A stretch of 64,000 nt of DNA from positions 1,074,721-1,138,720 of the forward strand of contig NZ_SJPI01000002.1 in assembly GCF_007859865.1 (NCBI RefSeq). Direction: 5' to 3'. This DNA is from Rubripirellula amarantea. GTDB taxonomy: Bacteria > Planctomycetota > Planctomycetia > Pirellulales > Pirellulaceae. The number at the start of each line of letters is the position of its first letter. Position 1 is the first letter of the stretch. Shown here in pieces: positions 1 to 8,372 of this stretch. The notes under the pieces are model-generated. The model was not told where the DNA came from, made no database searches, and worked only from the letters and a program-made list of their open reading frames with translations. The position numbers were made by a program, and so were the translations under genes.

Positions 1-13
1 CAGGTCAAGCAAT

Positions 14-814
14 TTGAAAACTGCAACACTACTACTCGCCACATTCGCCTTGATTTTCTCAGGCTGTACGAACGAATCAGGTGAATCAACCACAACCCAA
101 AAGACAGAAGTCGAGAACGGAGGAGGAGGGAAAGTGCTTTTTGTTGTGACTAGCCATGACAAAAAAGGGGACACCGGCGAAAAGACTGGCTACTACCTGG
201 GAGAAGTATCTCACCCGTGGGAAGTCTTGCATTCGGCTGGATACGAAATTGATTTCGTCAGTCCCCAAGGCGGAAAAGCACCCATGGATGCCTTTGACAT
301 GGATGATCCAATTAACAAAAAGTTTTGGGACGATGACGTGTACCGCACCAAAATTGAAAACACAAAAAAGCCAAGCGAAGTAAATCCGCATGAGTATGTC
401 GCGATTCACTATGCAGGCGGACATGGAGCCATGTGGGACTTCGCTGACAACGCTGAAATTGCGGAGATCGCAAAAACGATCTATGAGAACAATGGTGTCG
501 TGAGCGCCGTTTGTCACGGACCGGCTGGTCTTGTGAATATCAAACTGAGCGATGGAACGTATCTTGTAGACGGGAAAAAAGTAAATGGCTTCACCGACGA
601 AGAAGAAGTCAAGGTCGGACTCGAAGACGTTGTTCCGTTTATGTTGGAGGACAAACTCATTGAGCGTGGGGGGAAGTTTGAAAAATCTGCTCCTTTTACC
701 GAGCATGTTGCTGTCGATCAGAGATTGGTAACAGGTCAGAACCCCCAGTCGGCGAAAGAGGTTGGCATGGCTACCTTGCAGGAGTTGCAAAAGTTGAAGG
801 AAGCGTCCCAGTAA
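14..814 (+). CDS. DJ-1/PfpI-family lipoprotein (type 1 glutamine amidotransferase-like)
   Basis: A 266-residue protein with an N-terminal lipoprotein signal: a hydrophobic stretch ending in FSGC, with the lipid-anchored Cys at residue 18. Residues 40-260 form a DJ-1/PfpI/Hsp31-like flavodoxin-type fold with the nucleophile elbow AVCHGPAG (Cys167, His168). Family members act as glyoxalases, chaperones or proteases, so the reaction cannot be fixed. It would be anchored in the outer or inner membrane and face the periplasm. The start used is a TTG at position 14 with no convincing ribosome site. The frame stays open to the window edge, so the true start may lie outside. Confidence 0.8.
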   Translation: MKTATLLLATFALIFSGCTNESGESTTTQKTEVENGGGGKVLFVVTSHDKKGDTGEKTGYYLGEVSHPWEVLHSAGYEIDFVSPQGGKAPMDAFDMDDPINKKFWDDDVYRTKIENTKKPSEVNPHEYVAIHYAGGHGAMWDFADNAEIAEIAKTIYENNGVVSAVCHGPAGLVNIKLSDGTYLVDGKKVNGFTDEEEVKVGLEDVVPFMLEDKLIERGGKFEKSAPFTEHVAVDQRLVTGQNPQSAKEVGMATLQELQKLKEASQ

Positions 815-976
815 TCGTTGCAAATTGGAAACGGAGGCAACCCATTAGATTTCAACTTGAAACAATGGATTACACAATGAAAATTCTTCTCGCCGGTCCA
901 GATGATGCTTGAGTCAACGGACAGCAATTGGATCGTTTGTGATCTGAGCGCCTTTCAGGTCGCAAAGAATCAGCAG

Positions 977-1183
977 TCAGGAGCGGCGGCTGATAATGAT
1001 CAGCCCCGAAACAATAATCAGTGCGGAACCCGCCATCATTTGCGAGCTGAGAGTTTCTTGAAACCAGAAGACTCCCAAGCCGACGCCAAACAGCAGGCGA
1101 GAATATCGGAAGGGAGTCACCGCTGACACGTCACCTGTTCGCATCGCTTTCATCAGGCAGGCATACGCAACGGAGAAGCGAAC
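977..1183 (-). pseudogene. C-terminal remnant of an EamA/DMT-family transporter
   Basis: The minus-strand frame reads like the last two helices of an EamA (drug/metabolite transporter) protein: a TGDVSAVTPFRY-like segment, then GVFWFQE, then a final hydrophobic helix ending IIISRRS. Only about 65 residues remain of a roughly 300-residue family, and the upstream sequence does not continue it. Between the first CDS and position 977 I see only short open stretches. This is a decayed gene. Confidence 0.6.
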
Positions 1184-1378
1184 AACGAAAGGCACTTCCG
1201 GCAAGCCGCGGGTCGTAGTCACCAGAGTTGGTCAGACTGTTTTGGTAAGCTAAATACAAAGGCAACGTGAATTTTGCAGCTTCCCCTTATCAGAACACCA
1301 ACCGACAACGCAGATGATGCAAAAGGCGAGCACAGTGCGACAGACTCCAAACGCTGCAAGAACAGGATGGTAGAACAA

Positions 1379-1792
1379 ATGAACGGAGAAGCGAATCTGC
1401 TGAAGTTGCTGCAAAACATGCGACCGGAACTGCAAGATGGCGAATATGTGTTTTGCTCATTGGAACCTGCAGTTGCGTCCGAACTTTGCCTTTCCCCCGT
1501 CGGTCAGTTTCTTGAAGAGGAGGGTTTGACGCTGATTCTTGCCAAGGACGAAGCGGAAGCGAACCGTCTCGACTTCACTTTTCCTTGCAGGAAGATCACT
1601 CTCAAAGTGCACTCCAGCCTCGAGGCTATCGGTTTCCTTGCCGTCGTTACTGAAAAACTCGCTCAGCAGGGCATCAGCGTCAATGCATTCTCAGCCTACT
1701 TCCATGACCACCTCTTTGTTCCAACGGAGAAAGCTGAAGACGCGATGCGTGTATTGGGCGACGTGGTCAGAAAATCACTTCGCTCGCAGTAA
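1379..1792 (+). CDS. ACT-domain protein, copy 1
   Basis: A 137-residue protein carrying an ACT-type small-molecule-binding fold. Its C-terminal half (KITLKVHSSLEAIGFLAVVTE and the following segment) is typical of stand-alone ACT proteins. It is a close paralogue of the protein at 52861-53268, differing at scattered residues over the whole length. That copy sets the start at MNGEA (1379), although an upstream in-frame ATG at 1367 also exists. The ligand is unknown; amino acids are usual for ACT domains. Confidence 0.75.
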   Translation: MNGEANLLKLLQNMRPELQDGEYVFCSLEPAVASELCLSPVGQFLEEEGLTLILAKDEAEANRLDFTFPCRKITLKVHSSLEAIGFLAVVTEKLAQQGISVNAFSAYFHDHLFVPTEKAEDAMRVLGDVVRKSLRSQ

Positions 1793-1860
1793 CGTCTATG
1801 AACGACAACGTCATCGACGACGGTAGCCGAACGAGTCCGATTTTCGATAACCAGTGGAGG

Positions 1861-1882
1861 GACTCGTGGCCTCGTCCACTAC
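1861..1882. repeat. REP family 1, single half-unit
   Basis: Contains GACTCGTGGCCTCGTCCACT, the reverse complement of the REP unit that flanks the transposase gene at 4418-4978. No facing unit is seen, so this is a solitary copy between the ACT gene and the AraC gene. Confidence 0.8.
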
Positions 1883-1965
1883 GCCAGCGTTTGGTTGTTC
1901 GCGCCAACTGTGCGACGTAGACTGCCTGTCAGGTTTCAAGTTGTTTAATCGCCAGCGAGGATAGG

Positions 1966-2793
1966 ATGGCTTCCGAATTCAAGGTGAAGCATTTCAAAGT
2001 TCGCGGTTCTGCTGACGACAAAATTACGGTCCATCAGTGGGAGTCGGTCAAACACACTTGGCCGCGTCACTCACACCCCGAATACAAACTGGGCGTCTCC
2101 GAAGGCGGGACGGGCACGTTCTTCTATCGGGGCGAGCGATACCACACTGGACCGGGAAAGCTACTTGTCATCCACCCCAATGAGGCGCATACGTGCTCAG
2201 CGACAGGGGCATGGCGGTATCTCTATGCTGCCCCAAGCGTCATCGCAAGCATCGTAAAAGCGTTTGACCGCAATGGTGATATCGAACCCTTGTTGCTGCC
2301 TCCGGTCATCGACGATTCTCAACTTGCAGAACTCGTTTTGCAGGCTCACCGGGCGATGGACGACGGAGCTTCGCAATTGGATCAGGAATCTGCGTTCTAT
2401 GATGCAATCTGTGAAGTCCTGGTTCGACACGCATCATTGCCCGACATACCAATGAAGGAAGAGCGTGCGAACATCCGCCGAGTCCAGGACAGCTTGGAAG
2501 CGAGATTCAATGAGAACGTCTCGCTTCACGAACTCGCTGAATTGGCAGGGACTTCTGCCCCGTATCTAAGCCGCGTCTTCTCCAAAGAGGTCGGCATGCC
2601 TATCCAGGTCTATCTCTCTCAAGTCCGAGTGCGTCGCGCGCAGCAGATGCTGATGGCCGGTGAGACTCCGGCGAATGTCGCCTACGCCGTCGGTTTCACG
2701 GACCAATCGCACTTCACGCGGCATTTCAAACGGCTCATTGGTGTTCCGCCCGGAACCTATTCCAGGGCCATTGGCACAGCTGGGTCCTCTTGA
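1966..2793 (+). CDS. AraC-family transcriptional regulator with cupin sensor domain
   Basis: A 275-residue regulator. Residues 1-100 form a cupin-like AraC ligand-binding domain (WPRHSHPEYKLGV, then a VIHPNEAH-type metal/ligand box). Residues about 170-270 carry the two helix-turn-helix motifs of HTH_18 (LHELAELAGTSAPYLSRVF and the PANVAYAVGFTDQSHFTRHFK signature). The ATG at 1966 is preceded by a weak AGGAT. It lies upstream of, and on the same strand as, the SDR gene, a possible target. The inducer is unknown. Confidence 0.88.
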   Translation: MASEFKVKHFKVRGSADDKITVHQWESVKHTWPRHSHPEYKLGVSEGGTGTFFYRGERYHTGPGKLLVIHPNEAHTCSATGAWRYLYAAPSVIASIVKAFDRNGDIEPLLLPPVIDDSQLAELVLQAHRAMDDGASQLDQESAFYDAICEVLVRHASLPDIPMKEERANIRRVQDSLEARFNENVSLHELAELAGTSAPYLSRVFSKEVGMPIQVYLSQVRVRRAQQMLMAGETPANVAYAVGFTDQSHFTRHFKRLIGVPPGTYSRAIGTAGSS

Positions 2794-2979
2794 CTCAAGT
2801 CGCAAGCCGTCGCTCGCCTCTGCATAGGGTGGCGTCAACGAATGAAGCTAGCGATCCGCGTTTTTGGTTGCGCGCAAGATCGTTCAAGAAGCGATGTCGT
2901 CATTTCCATAGACTCAAGATGGTGCCGTAATCTGGTCATCAAAAACACTATCTAAAATCACAAATAGGAAAATTACCCG

Positions 2980-3768
2980 ATGGACCTGAAACTCAACAAC
3001 AAAACTGCTTTGGTCACCGCATCGACGGGTGGCATCGGCCTGGCGATCGGGACTCGCTTGGCTGCCGAAGGGGCAACCACCATCATCAACGGTCGCAGCA
3101 ATTCGAGCGTTGACAAAGCGATAACAACGATTCGCAAAAGCAATCCGAAGGCCGACCTGATCGGACTGGTGTCCGACAACGGGACTATCGAAGGCGTCGC
3201 TCAAACCATCGCCGAACATCCACAGCTTGATATCCTCGTCAACAACTTGGGCATTTTTGAGGCGGTCGATTTCTTCGACCTGACGGACGAAGCCTGGCAA
3301 CACATTTTCGACATCAACGTGATGAGTGGCGTGCGTCTTGCCCGGCACTACCTCAAGCAAATGCTGGAGCAAAACACTGGACGCATCATTTTCATCAGCA
3401 GCGAATCCGGCGTCGTGCCGGCTCCTGAAATGCCACACTACGCGATGACGAAGACAGCACAACTGGCCGTCTCACGTAGTCTGGCTCAATTGACCAAAGG
3501 TAGCTCCGTTACCGTGAACACCGTGATGCCGGGTTCGACGTTGACCCCAGGCGTCAAGGAATTCGTCAGCAATCTGTTTCCGGATGAGCCCTATGAATCG
3601 GCCGAAAAACGATTCATGGCAGACAATCGGCCGACCTCGTTGATTCAGAGATTGATCGAACCAGAAGAGATTGCCAACATGGTTGCGTTTGTCGCCAGCC
3701 CACTCGCATCGGCGATCAACGGAGCGCCCATACGAGTCGACGGTGGTCTCATTCCAACGATTGCGTGA
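2980..3768 (+). CDS. Short-chain dehydrogenase/reductase
   Basis: A classical SDR of 262 residues. The cofactor motif TASTGGIG is at residues 13-20, NNLG at 88-91, the catalytic Ser lies in ISSESG (about 140-143), and Tyr154/Lys158 form the YxxxK pair. The fold binds NAD(P)H and reduces or oxidises a carbonyl/alcohol; the substrate cannot be named. It is full length for the family. It sits in a run of oxidoreductases (MDR at 5135, flavoprotein at 6360) and regulators that together resemble an electrophile or quinone detoxification set (inference). Confidence 0.9.
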   Translation: MDLKLNNKTALVTASTGGIGLAIGTRLAAEGATTIINGRSNSSVDKAITTIRKSNPKADLIGLVSDNGTIEGVAQTIAEHPQLDILVNNLGIFEAVDFFDLTDEAWQHIFDINVMSGVRLARHYLKQMLEQNTGRIIFISSESGVVPAPEMPHYAMTKTAQLAVSRSLAQLTKGSSVTVNTVMPGSTLTPGVKEFVSNLFPDEPYESAEKRFMADNRPTSLIQRLIEPEEIANMVAFVASPLASAINGAPIRVDGGLIPTIA

Positions 3769-3937
3769 TGTTCGGCGAATACGGATACGTTTCGCCCGCC
3801 CGAAAGACGGGCTCGAGGATTTGCCAAACAGACAGCCAATCATCAGGCTGAAAGAGTCGCAGAGTTGCCATCGACCTTCCAAATCATTCGCTTACTTGTT
3901 CACGTGCGGCAATCAAATCCATTGCGTGCTCTTCACC

Positions 3938-4255
3938 TCACTTCTTGAGTGACTTCAAAATGGGCTTGAGCGACTTGCCTTCTTCGGTGAGTTCGTATTC
4001 AACTCGCGGCGGCACTTCAGCGTAGACGATTCGGTTCACCAAACCGCTGGCTTCGAGTTCGCGAAGCTGCTTGGTCAGCATCCGCTGTGTGACACAACCG
4101 ATCTTCCGCTTGAGTTCACTGAAACGAAGCCGGCCGTCGAGCAAGTAGAAGAGTACGATCCCTTTCCACTTCCCGCCGATCAGCTCCAACGTCGCTTCAA
4201 CGGGACAGGCGGGCAGCACGTAACTGGTGTGCCGGGGCTTGTTAGCGGTATCCAT
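3938..4255 (-). CDS. HxlR-family winged-helix regulator
   Basis: A 105-residue regulator with the HxlR core: a conserved Cys early ([19 protein letters not shown]), the RFSELKRKI helix, and the wing region [10 protein letters not shown]. Family members often sense electrophiles or aldehydes through the conserved cysteine. It is divergent from the transposase/MDR side, so the MDR gene at 5135 is a plausible target once the later REP/transposase insertion is ignored. Confidence 0.9.
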   Translation of the reverse strand: MDTANKPRHTSYVLPACPVEATLELIGGKWKGIVLFYLLDGRLRFSELKRKIGCVTQRMLTKQLRELEASGLVNRIVYAEVPPRVEYELTEEGKSLKPILKSLKK

Positions 4256-4333
4256 TTGGTGCCTACATGTCCGAAATGTGCGTACTTGTTCGTTGAAGTC
4301 GTACCCGTATTATGTGCTTAGAGACGGCCAAAG

Positions 4334-4398
4334 GTAGTGGACGAGGCAACGAGTCCTCATCATTAAACGAAGACGGGACTCGTGGCCTCGTCCACTAC
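4334..4398. repeat. REP family 1, inverted pair upstream of transposase
   Basis: Two inverted units: GTAGTGGACGAGGCAACGAG at 4334 and its facing copy ending at 4398 (CTCGTCCACTAC). They are separated by about 20 bases and would fold as a long hairpin. They directly precede the Y1 transposase gene, with a second pair directly after it, the classic RAYT/REPtron arrangement. Confidence 0.88.
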
Positions 4399-4417
4399 AA
4401 GATATCAGGGAGACTAT

Positions 4418-4978
4418 ATGAACAAGCGAGATCACCTTCGGCGGCTCCCAAGAGAGCAATATCAGGCCGATGCGATTGTTCATTGGACGCTCACCACGGT
4501 CGATCGAAAACAGGGTTGGTTGTCTCCAACCTTCCTGTATCGCTTTCGCGAATTGCTAACGCATACGCTTTTCCGATACGGTCTAGCATGTCCGACGTTC
4601 TGCCTGATGCCTGATCATTTTCACATGGTATGGATGGGGCTTTGTGATGGAAGCGATCAGCTCAATGCAATGAAACACTTCCGTCCAAGATGCAACGAAT
4701 CCTTGAATCGGATTGGCTTTGAACTTCAAGACCAAGCTCACGACCACGTATTCACAAAAGAAGAGCGCCGGGATACCGAATTCAGAAACGTTTGCGAATA
4801 TATCGCTAGAAATCCTGAGCGTGCAGGATTGGTGGAGCCCGATCAGTTTGCTTCGTATAGCTTCACTGGTTGCCTCGTGCCTGGATACCCCGAACTACGC
4901 CCATTCGCTGCGGACTATTGGGATCACTTCGACAAGGTCATATCCTTCCTACGCAAGGATGGCCTGCTGCGAACGTAG
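4418..4978 (+). CDS. REP-associated tyrosine transposase (RAYT, Y1 family)
   Basis: A 186-residue Y1 transposase. The metal-binding HxH lies in MPDHFHMV (His67, His69), and Tyr128 in the EYIARNPERAGL segment is the nucleophile candidate. RAYTs nick single-stranded REP hairpins and are not self-spreading IS elements in the usual sense. The start is at MNKRDHL (4418), preceded by GGGAG; an upstream in-frame ATG at 4382 lies inside the REP. It is flanked on both sides by the same palindromic repeat found elsewhere in the window, so it is the probable mobiliser of that family. Confidence 0.9.
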   Translation: MNKRDHLRRLPREQYQADAIVHWTLTTVDRKQGWLSPTFLYRFRELLTHTLFRYGLACPTFCLMPDHFHMVWMGLCDGSDQLNAMKHFRPRCNESLNRIGFELQDQAHDHVFTKEERRDTEFRNVCEYIARNPERAGLVEPDQFASYSFTGCLVPGYPELRPFAADYWDHFDKVISFLRKDGLLRT

Positions 4979-4989
4979 AAGTTGTTCGC

Positions 4990-5116
4990 GTGGTGGACGA
5001 GGCAACGAGTCCCAACGACAGAATAGACAATTTCCGACGAAAAGAAGCGTGCGTACAAGTACAACCTTTTGCACCGATTCTGGCATTTTTGAAGGACTCG
5101 TTGCCTCATCCACTAC
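4990..5116. repeat. REP family 1, inverted pair downstream of transposase
   Basis: GTGGTGGACGAGGCAACGAG at 4990 and the facing GACTCGTTGCCTCATCCACT ending at 5116 form a widely spaced inverted pair. Together with 4334-4398 they bracket the RAYT gene. The right end lies about 20 bases upstream of the MDR start codon, so the MDR promoter may have been displaced. Confidence 0.85.
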
Positions 5117-5134
5117 CCAAACAGGAGAAACAAA

Positions 5135-6121
5135 ATGAAAGCGATGCTCATTAACGCCTATGGCGAAAACGCGACTTTTGACGCTGCAGATGTTGCGAAA
5201 CCCGAAGTGAAATCAGACCATGTGTTGGTCAAGATCGCCGCTTCGAGCGTGAACACGGTCGACACGATGATTCGCAACATGGGGAAGGACTTACCTTTGT
5301 CGCCCGATACGCCAGCCATTCTCGGGATGGACTTCGCCGGAACGGTTGAGGCAGTCGGCGAAGGTGTGAAAGACTATTCAGTCGGCGATGAAGTCTATGG
5401 CTGTGCCGGCGGGTTGGCTGACTTGCCTGGCACGTTGGCCGAATACATCGTCGCCGACAGCAACTTGATTGCCCACAAGGCGAAGAACCTGTCGATGCGA
5501 GAAGCCGCCGCATTGCCGCTGGTCGCGATTACGGCCTACGAAGGCTTGAAACGCGCCGGCATCCAAAAACGCCAGAAAGTTCTCGTGCATGGTGGCTCTG
5601 GCGGAGTTGGCCATGTCGCGCTGCAACTGGCAAAACACTGGGGCGCCGAAGTCTACTCGACTGGTGGCGGCGAGAAACAACTTGCTCTGATCGAACAACT
5701 CGGTGCAACTGGCATCAACTACAAAAATGAAACGGTGGAGCAGTACGTAGCCAAGCACACCGGCGGCGCGGGGTTTGAAGTCGTGTTCGACTCGGTTGGC
5801 GGTGCGAACCTGACGAACTCATTTGAAGCGGCTGCACTGAACGGTCAAGTCGCCACGACCGTCTCGATGTGCGAGCTGGATTTGACTCCGGCTCACTTCA
5901 AAGGCTTGTCTTTGCACGTCGTGTTCATGCTGATTCCGATGCTGCACAACTTTAAGCGGGAGCAACACGCAGAAATACTCCGCGCCCTGGCTCAGATTTG
6001 CGAGTCTGGCGGACTCAAGCCTGTACTGGATGAAGAACAGTTTTCGCTCGAACAAGTCGGGCAAGCGTACGCCCGCTTGGAGAGCGGAAAAGCAATGGGC
6101 AAAGTGGTTGTTGAGGTTTAA
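5135..6121 (+). CDS. Zinc-independent MDR, quinone-oxidoreductase-like
   Basis: A 328-residue medium-chain dehydrogenase/reductase. The N-terminal GroES-like part (residues 1-120) holds GMDFAGTVEAVGEGV. The Rossmann part has GGSGGVG at 153-159 (HGGSGGVGHVALQLAK). The four-cysteine structural zinc loop is absent, as in NADPH:quinone reductases and related enoyl reductases. An AGGAG precedes the ATG at 5135. It is probably NADPH-dependent; the substrate is unknown. Confidence 0.88.
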   Translation: MKAMLINAYGENATFDAADVAKPEVKSDHVLVKIAASSVNTVDTMIRNMGKDLPLSPDTPAILGMDFAGTVEAVGEGVKDYSVGDEVYGCAGGLADLPGTLAEYIVADSNLIAHKAKNLSMREAAALPLVAITAYEGLKRAGIQKRQKVLVHGGSGGVGHVALQLAKHWGAEVYSTGGGEKQLALIEQLGATGINYKNETVEQYVAKHTGGAGFEVVFDSVGGANLTNSFEAAALNGQVATTVSMCELDLTPAHFKGLSLHVVFMLIPMLHNFKREQHAEILRALAQICESGGLKPVLDEEQFSLEQVGQAYARLESGKAMGKVVVEV

Positions 6122-6359
6122 CCAATAATTTTTTCTCGTACCAAAACTTTATCGTCCTAAAAAAAACGTGTAACCAAGTCAGTAACCGAAAAGGGGGAAC
6201 CCTGACCGGCATCGACATGCACCAGCGAGGCTGGGTGTTTCCGCAGAGCATTTGCCCCGAGCCAATTGTCCGCGGAAAGGAACGGCCACACGCTGGCCCG
6301 TTCATTTTCTTTCACTGATTTTGATGCTGCCGTCTTTCCAATATCTATAGAGATTCCCT

Positions 6360-7328
6360 ATGAAAGTTCTAATTGTTCACGCTCACCATGAGCCAAAAAG
6401 TTTTTCATCGTCGCTCGCAAAGCGCGCTAAGGAGAAACTTCTTTCGCTCGGTCACGAAGTCACCTTCAGCGATCTGTACGCGTTGAAGTTTGATCCCGTC
6501 TCGGACCGTCGCAACTTCACGACGACCAAGGACTCCGGTTATCTCAAGCAACAGGCCAAAGAAGTTCACGCAACCGAAAACGATGGGTTCGCTCCTGATG
6601 TGGAAGCTGAGATGCAACAGCTCGAAGCTGCCGACTCAGTCATCTTCAGCTTTCCACTTTGGTGGTTTGGGATGCCTGCCATTTTGAAAGGTTGGGCCGA
6701 CCGCGTCTTGGCAGCTGGACGAATTTACGGTGGTCCCAAATTGTTCGAAGGCGGCATTGGCGGAGGCATCAAGCGCGGTCTAGTCCTGATGACGACCGGC
6801 GGGGGTGAAGCGACGTATGGTGGCTGGGGAGTGAACCCAGCACTCGATCGAATGATGACACCTATTCAGCACGGCACTTCTTGGTTCAACGGGTTTCGTC
6901 TGCTGAATCCCTTCGTTGCCTGGTCACCCGCTCACATCGGCGATGAAGGCCGCCGAGAGCAATTGCGGGAACTCGATCGAAGGATGAAGTCGCTTTTCGA
7001 TGTAGCTCTGTTGACGCTCCCGCCCCTTGCGGATTTTCCTAGCTTTAGCGTCGATACGAAAAACCGATTTCAGGTGGTCGTTCAATTCGTCAAACCATTC
7101 GACGAGGAATTTCATCGACTGGTACCCGCCGAACACAAAATGATCGACGAATGGCGACGCGATGGTCGGCTGCTCGAGTTTGCTCGTTCGGAAATGGACG
7201 ATCCGAATCCGCGAGTCTTCATGACGTTGCGTGCGACTGACGCTGCGGAGCTCCAGGACTGGTTCGAACAACTGCCGTTAGCAGACTACCTTGAGACTGA
7301 AGTCACCAAGCTTCATAAGCCCGTATAG
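6360..7328 (+). CDS. NAD(P)H-dependent flavodoxin-fold oxidoreductase with C-terminal extension
   Basis: A 322-residue protein. Residues 1-200 match the NQO1/Kef-ancillary flavodoxin-like family: HAHHEPKSFSSSLA at the FMN/FAD site, then FPLWWFGMPAILKGWADRV. Residues about 225-322 are an extra ferredoxin-like domain resembling muconolactone-isomerase/YCII folds (FQVVVQFVKPFDEEFHRL). Enzymes of the first type reduce quinones by two electrons. The fusion suggests a dedicated aromatic or quinone substrate (inference). The ATG at 6360 follows directly on GATTCCCT and has no strong ribosome site. Confidence 0.85.
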   Translation: MKVLIVHAHHEPKSFSSSLAKRAKEKLLSLGHEVTFSDLYALKFDPVSDRRNFTTTKDSGYLKQQAKEVHATENDGFAPDVEAEMQQLEAADSVIFSFPLWWFGMPAILKGWADRVLAAGRIYGGPKLFEGGIGGGIKRGLVLMTTGGGEATYGGWGVNPALDRMMTPIQHGTSWFNGFRLLNPFVAWSPAHIGDEGRREQLRELDRRMKSLFDVALLTLPPLADFPSFSVDTKNRFQVVVQFVKPFDEEFHRLVPAEHKMIDEWRRDGRLLEFARSEMDDPNPRVFMTLRATDAAELQDWFEQLPLADYLETEVTKLHKPV

Positions 7329-7587
7329 CGACAGGTTGCAAACGAAATACATTGCATCTGGCACGAAAGACGCGTAAGGTTGATGGCGGATTGCTACGTC
7401 TCAGTATATCCGGCCTTCGTTTTTCAGAACTTGACAATTCCACGAGTGACTCTGATGCAACCCACTATCGTGGCCCCACCGTAGTCATTGGCCAGACGCA
7501 GTAGGCTCTCGTGGAACCCGTGATTCGGAAAGGTTTCTTCCGCCTCTTTGATCGCTGCTTTGGAAAGCCCTTTTCGCAGTTTACCTT

Positions 7588-7606
7588 TCGTCGCCTCGTC
7601 CACTAT
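7588..7606. repeat. REP family 1, degenerate half-unit
   Basis: TCGTCGCCTCGTCCACTATG is a decayed copy of the family-1 unit. It lies in the roughly 290-base stretch between the flavoprotein and tetR genes, where I see no other feature. Confidence 0.6.
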
Positions 7607-7619
7607 GGAAATCGTGGAT

Positions 7620-8264
7620 TCAGTTCACTGCATACCTAGAAAGAAACATCTCGACCGTTTGGGCGACGATTTGATTGCGTTTGCGGCGTGAGGGTGGAGG
7701 CTCGCCGTGGACGATGGTTGGCCAGAAAGCAAACGTCCGCAGCAACCCGACGAACTGCATCGCTGCGAACTCGGCGTCGGCTTCAAGTAGACAGCCGGAA
7801 GCTTGCGCTTTCTTCATCCATGTGGTCACTCGCCGGATGAAGAATCGCTGATCGACCTGCTGTCCCGCATCCGGTTCCCCCAGCACGCGTGACAATCCGG
7901 CTCGGGCGAGTGCCTGCACGTCTTCCGACGTGAAAAAGTCAATCTCGGACTGTGCAAGCTCCGTCAACTGTTCGGCGAGATCACGCGAATCGTCGAACTT
8001 GCATTCCGGCAATTGCTCGACGCGGAACTTTAGTTCCTCAATGATCTCAATAAACAGAGCTTCCTTGCTGTCGAAATGGTTGTACAGCGTGCGTTTGCTG
8101 ACCGAGGCGGCCTCAGCGATGCCGTTCATGCTGGCAGCAAAATAGCCGTACTGCTGAAACGCCTCGACGGCCGCCTGCACGATCGACGCTCGCTTGCGAT
8201 CGGTCAGGCGTCCATGGAGCGCTGGCTCAGAAGGTACACTTTGCGGTTTACTTTTTCCTGGCAT
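7620..8264 (-). CDS. TetR-family regulator of the adjacent RND efflux operon
   Basis: A 214-residue TetR protein. The N-terminal helix-turn-helix is at residues about 28-65 (FAASMNGIAEAASVSKRTLYNHFDSKE), followed by a C-terminal ligand domain of the TetR_C AefR-like type. The start MPGKSK (8264) is preferred because the 23 residues upstream run through the operator-like palindrome. It is divergent from the membrane fusion gene at 8373, the standard arrangement for a local repressor of an efflux pump. Confidence 0.88.
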   Translation of the reverse strand: MPGKSKPQSVPSEPALHGRLTDRKRASIVQAAVEAFQQYGYFAASMNGIAEAASVSKRTLYNHFDSKEALFIEIIEELKFRVEQLPECKFDDSRDLAEQLTELAQSEIDFFTSEDVQALARAGLSRVLGEPDAGQQVDQRFFIRRVTTWMKKAQASGCLLEADAEFAAMQFVGLLRTFAFWPTIVHGEPPPSRRKRNQIVAQTVEMFLSRYAVN

Positions 8265-8267
8265 GAT

Positions 8268-8292
8268 GTAAAGTATACCGTACAGTTTACTG
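8268..8292. promoter_or_regulatory. Probable TetR operator
   Basis: An imperfect palindrome, TAAAGTATA-CCG-TACAGTTTA, lies immediately upstream of the tetR start and 80 bases before the membrane fusion gene. Position and symmetry suit a TetR-type dimer controlling both directions. Confidence 0.55.
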
Positions 8293-8372
8293 TTTTCAAG
8301 TAGAACTGCCAGCCTGTCGTTCGCAGTTTGCAACAGGCAGGCTGCCTGTTCTATCTATGCGTTGGGCAACTT

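Noticed and set aside
86-823. Long minus-strand frame opposite the DJ-1 gene
   Set aside because: It lies wholly opposite a well-supported gene and shows no domain.
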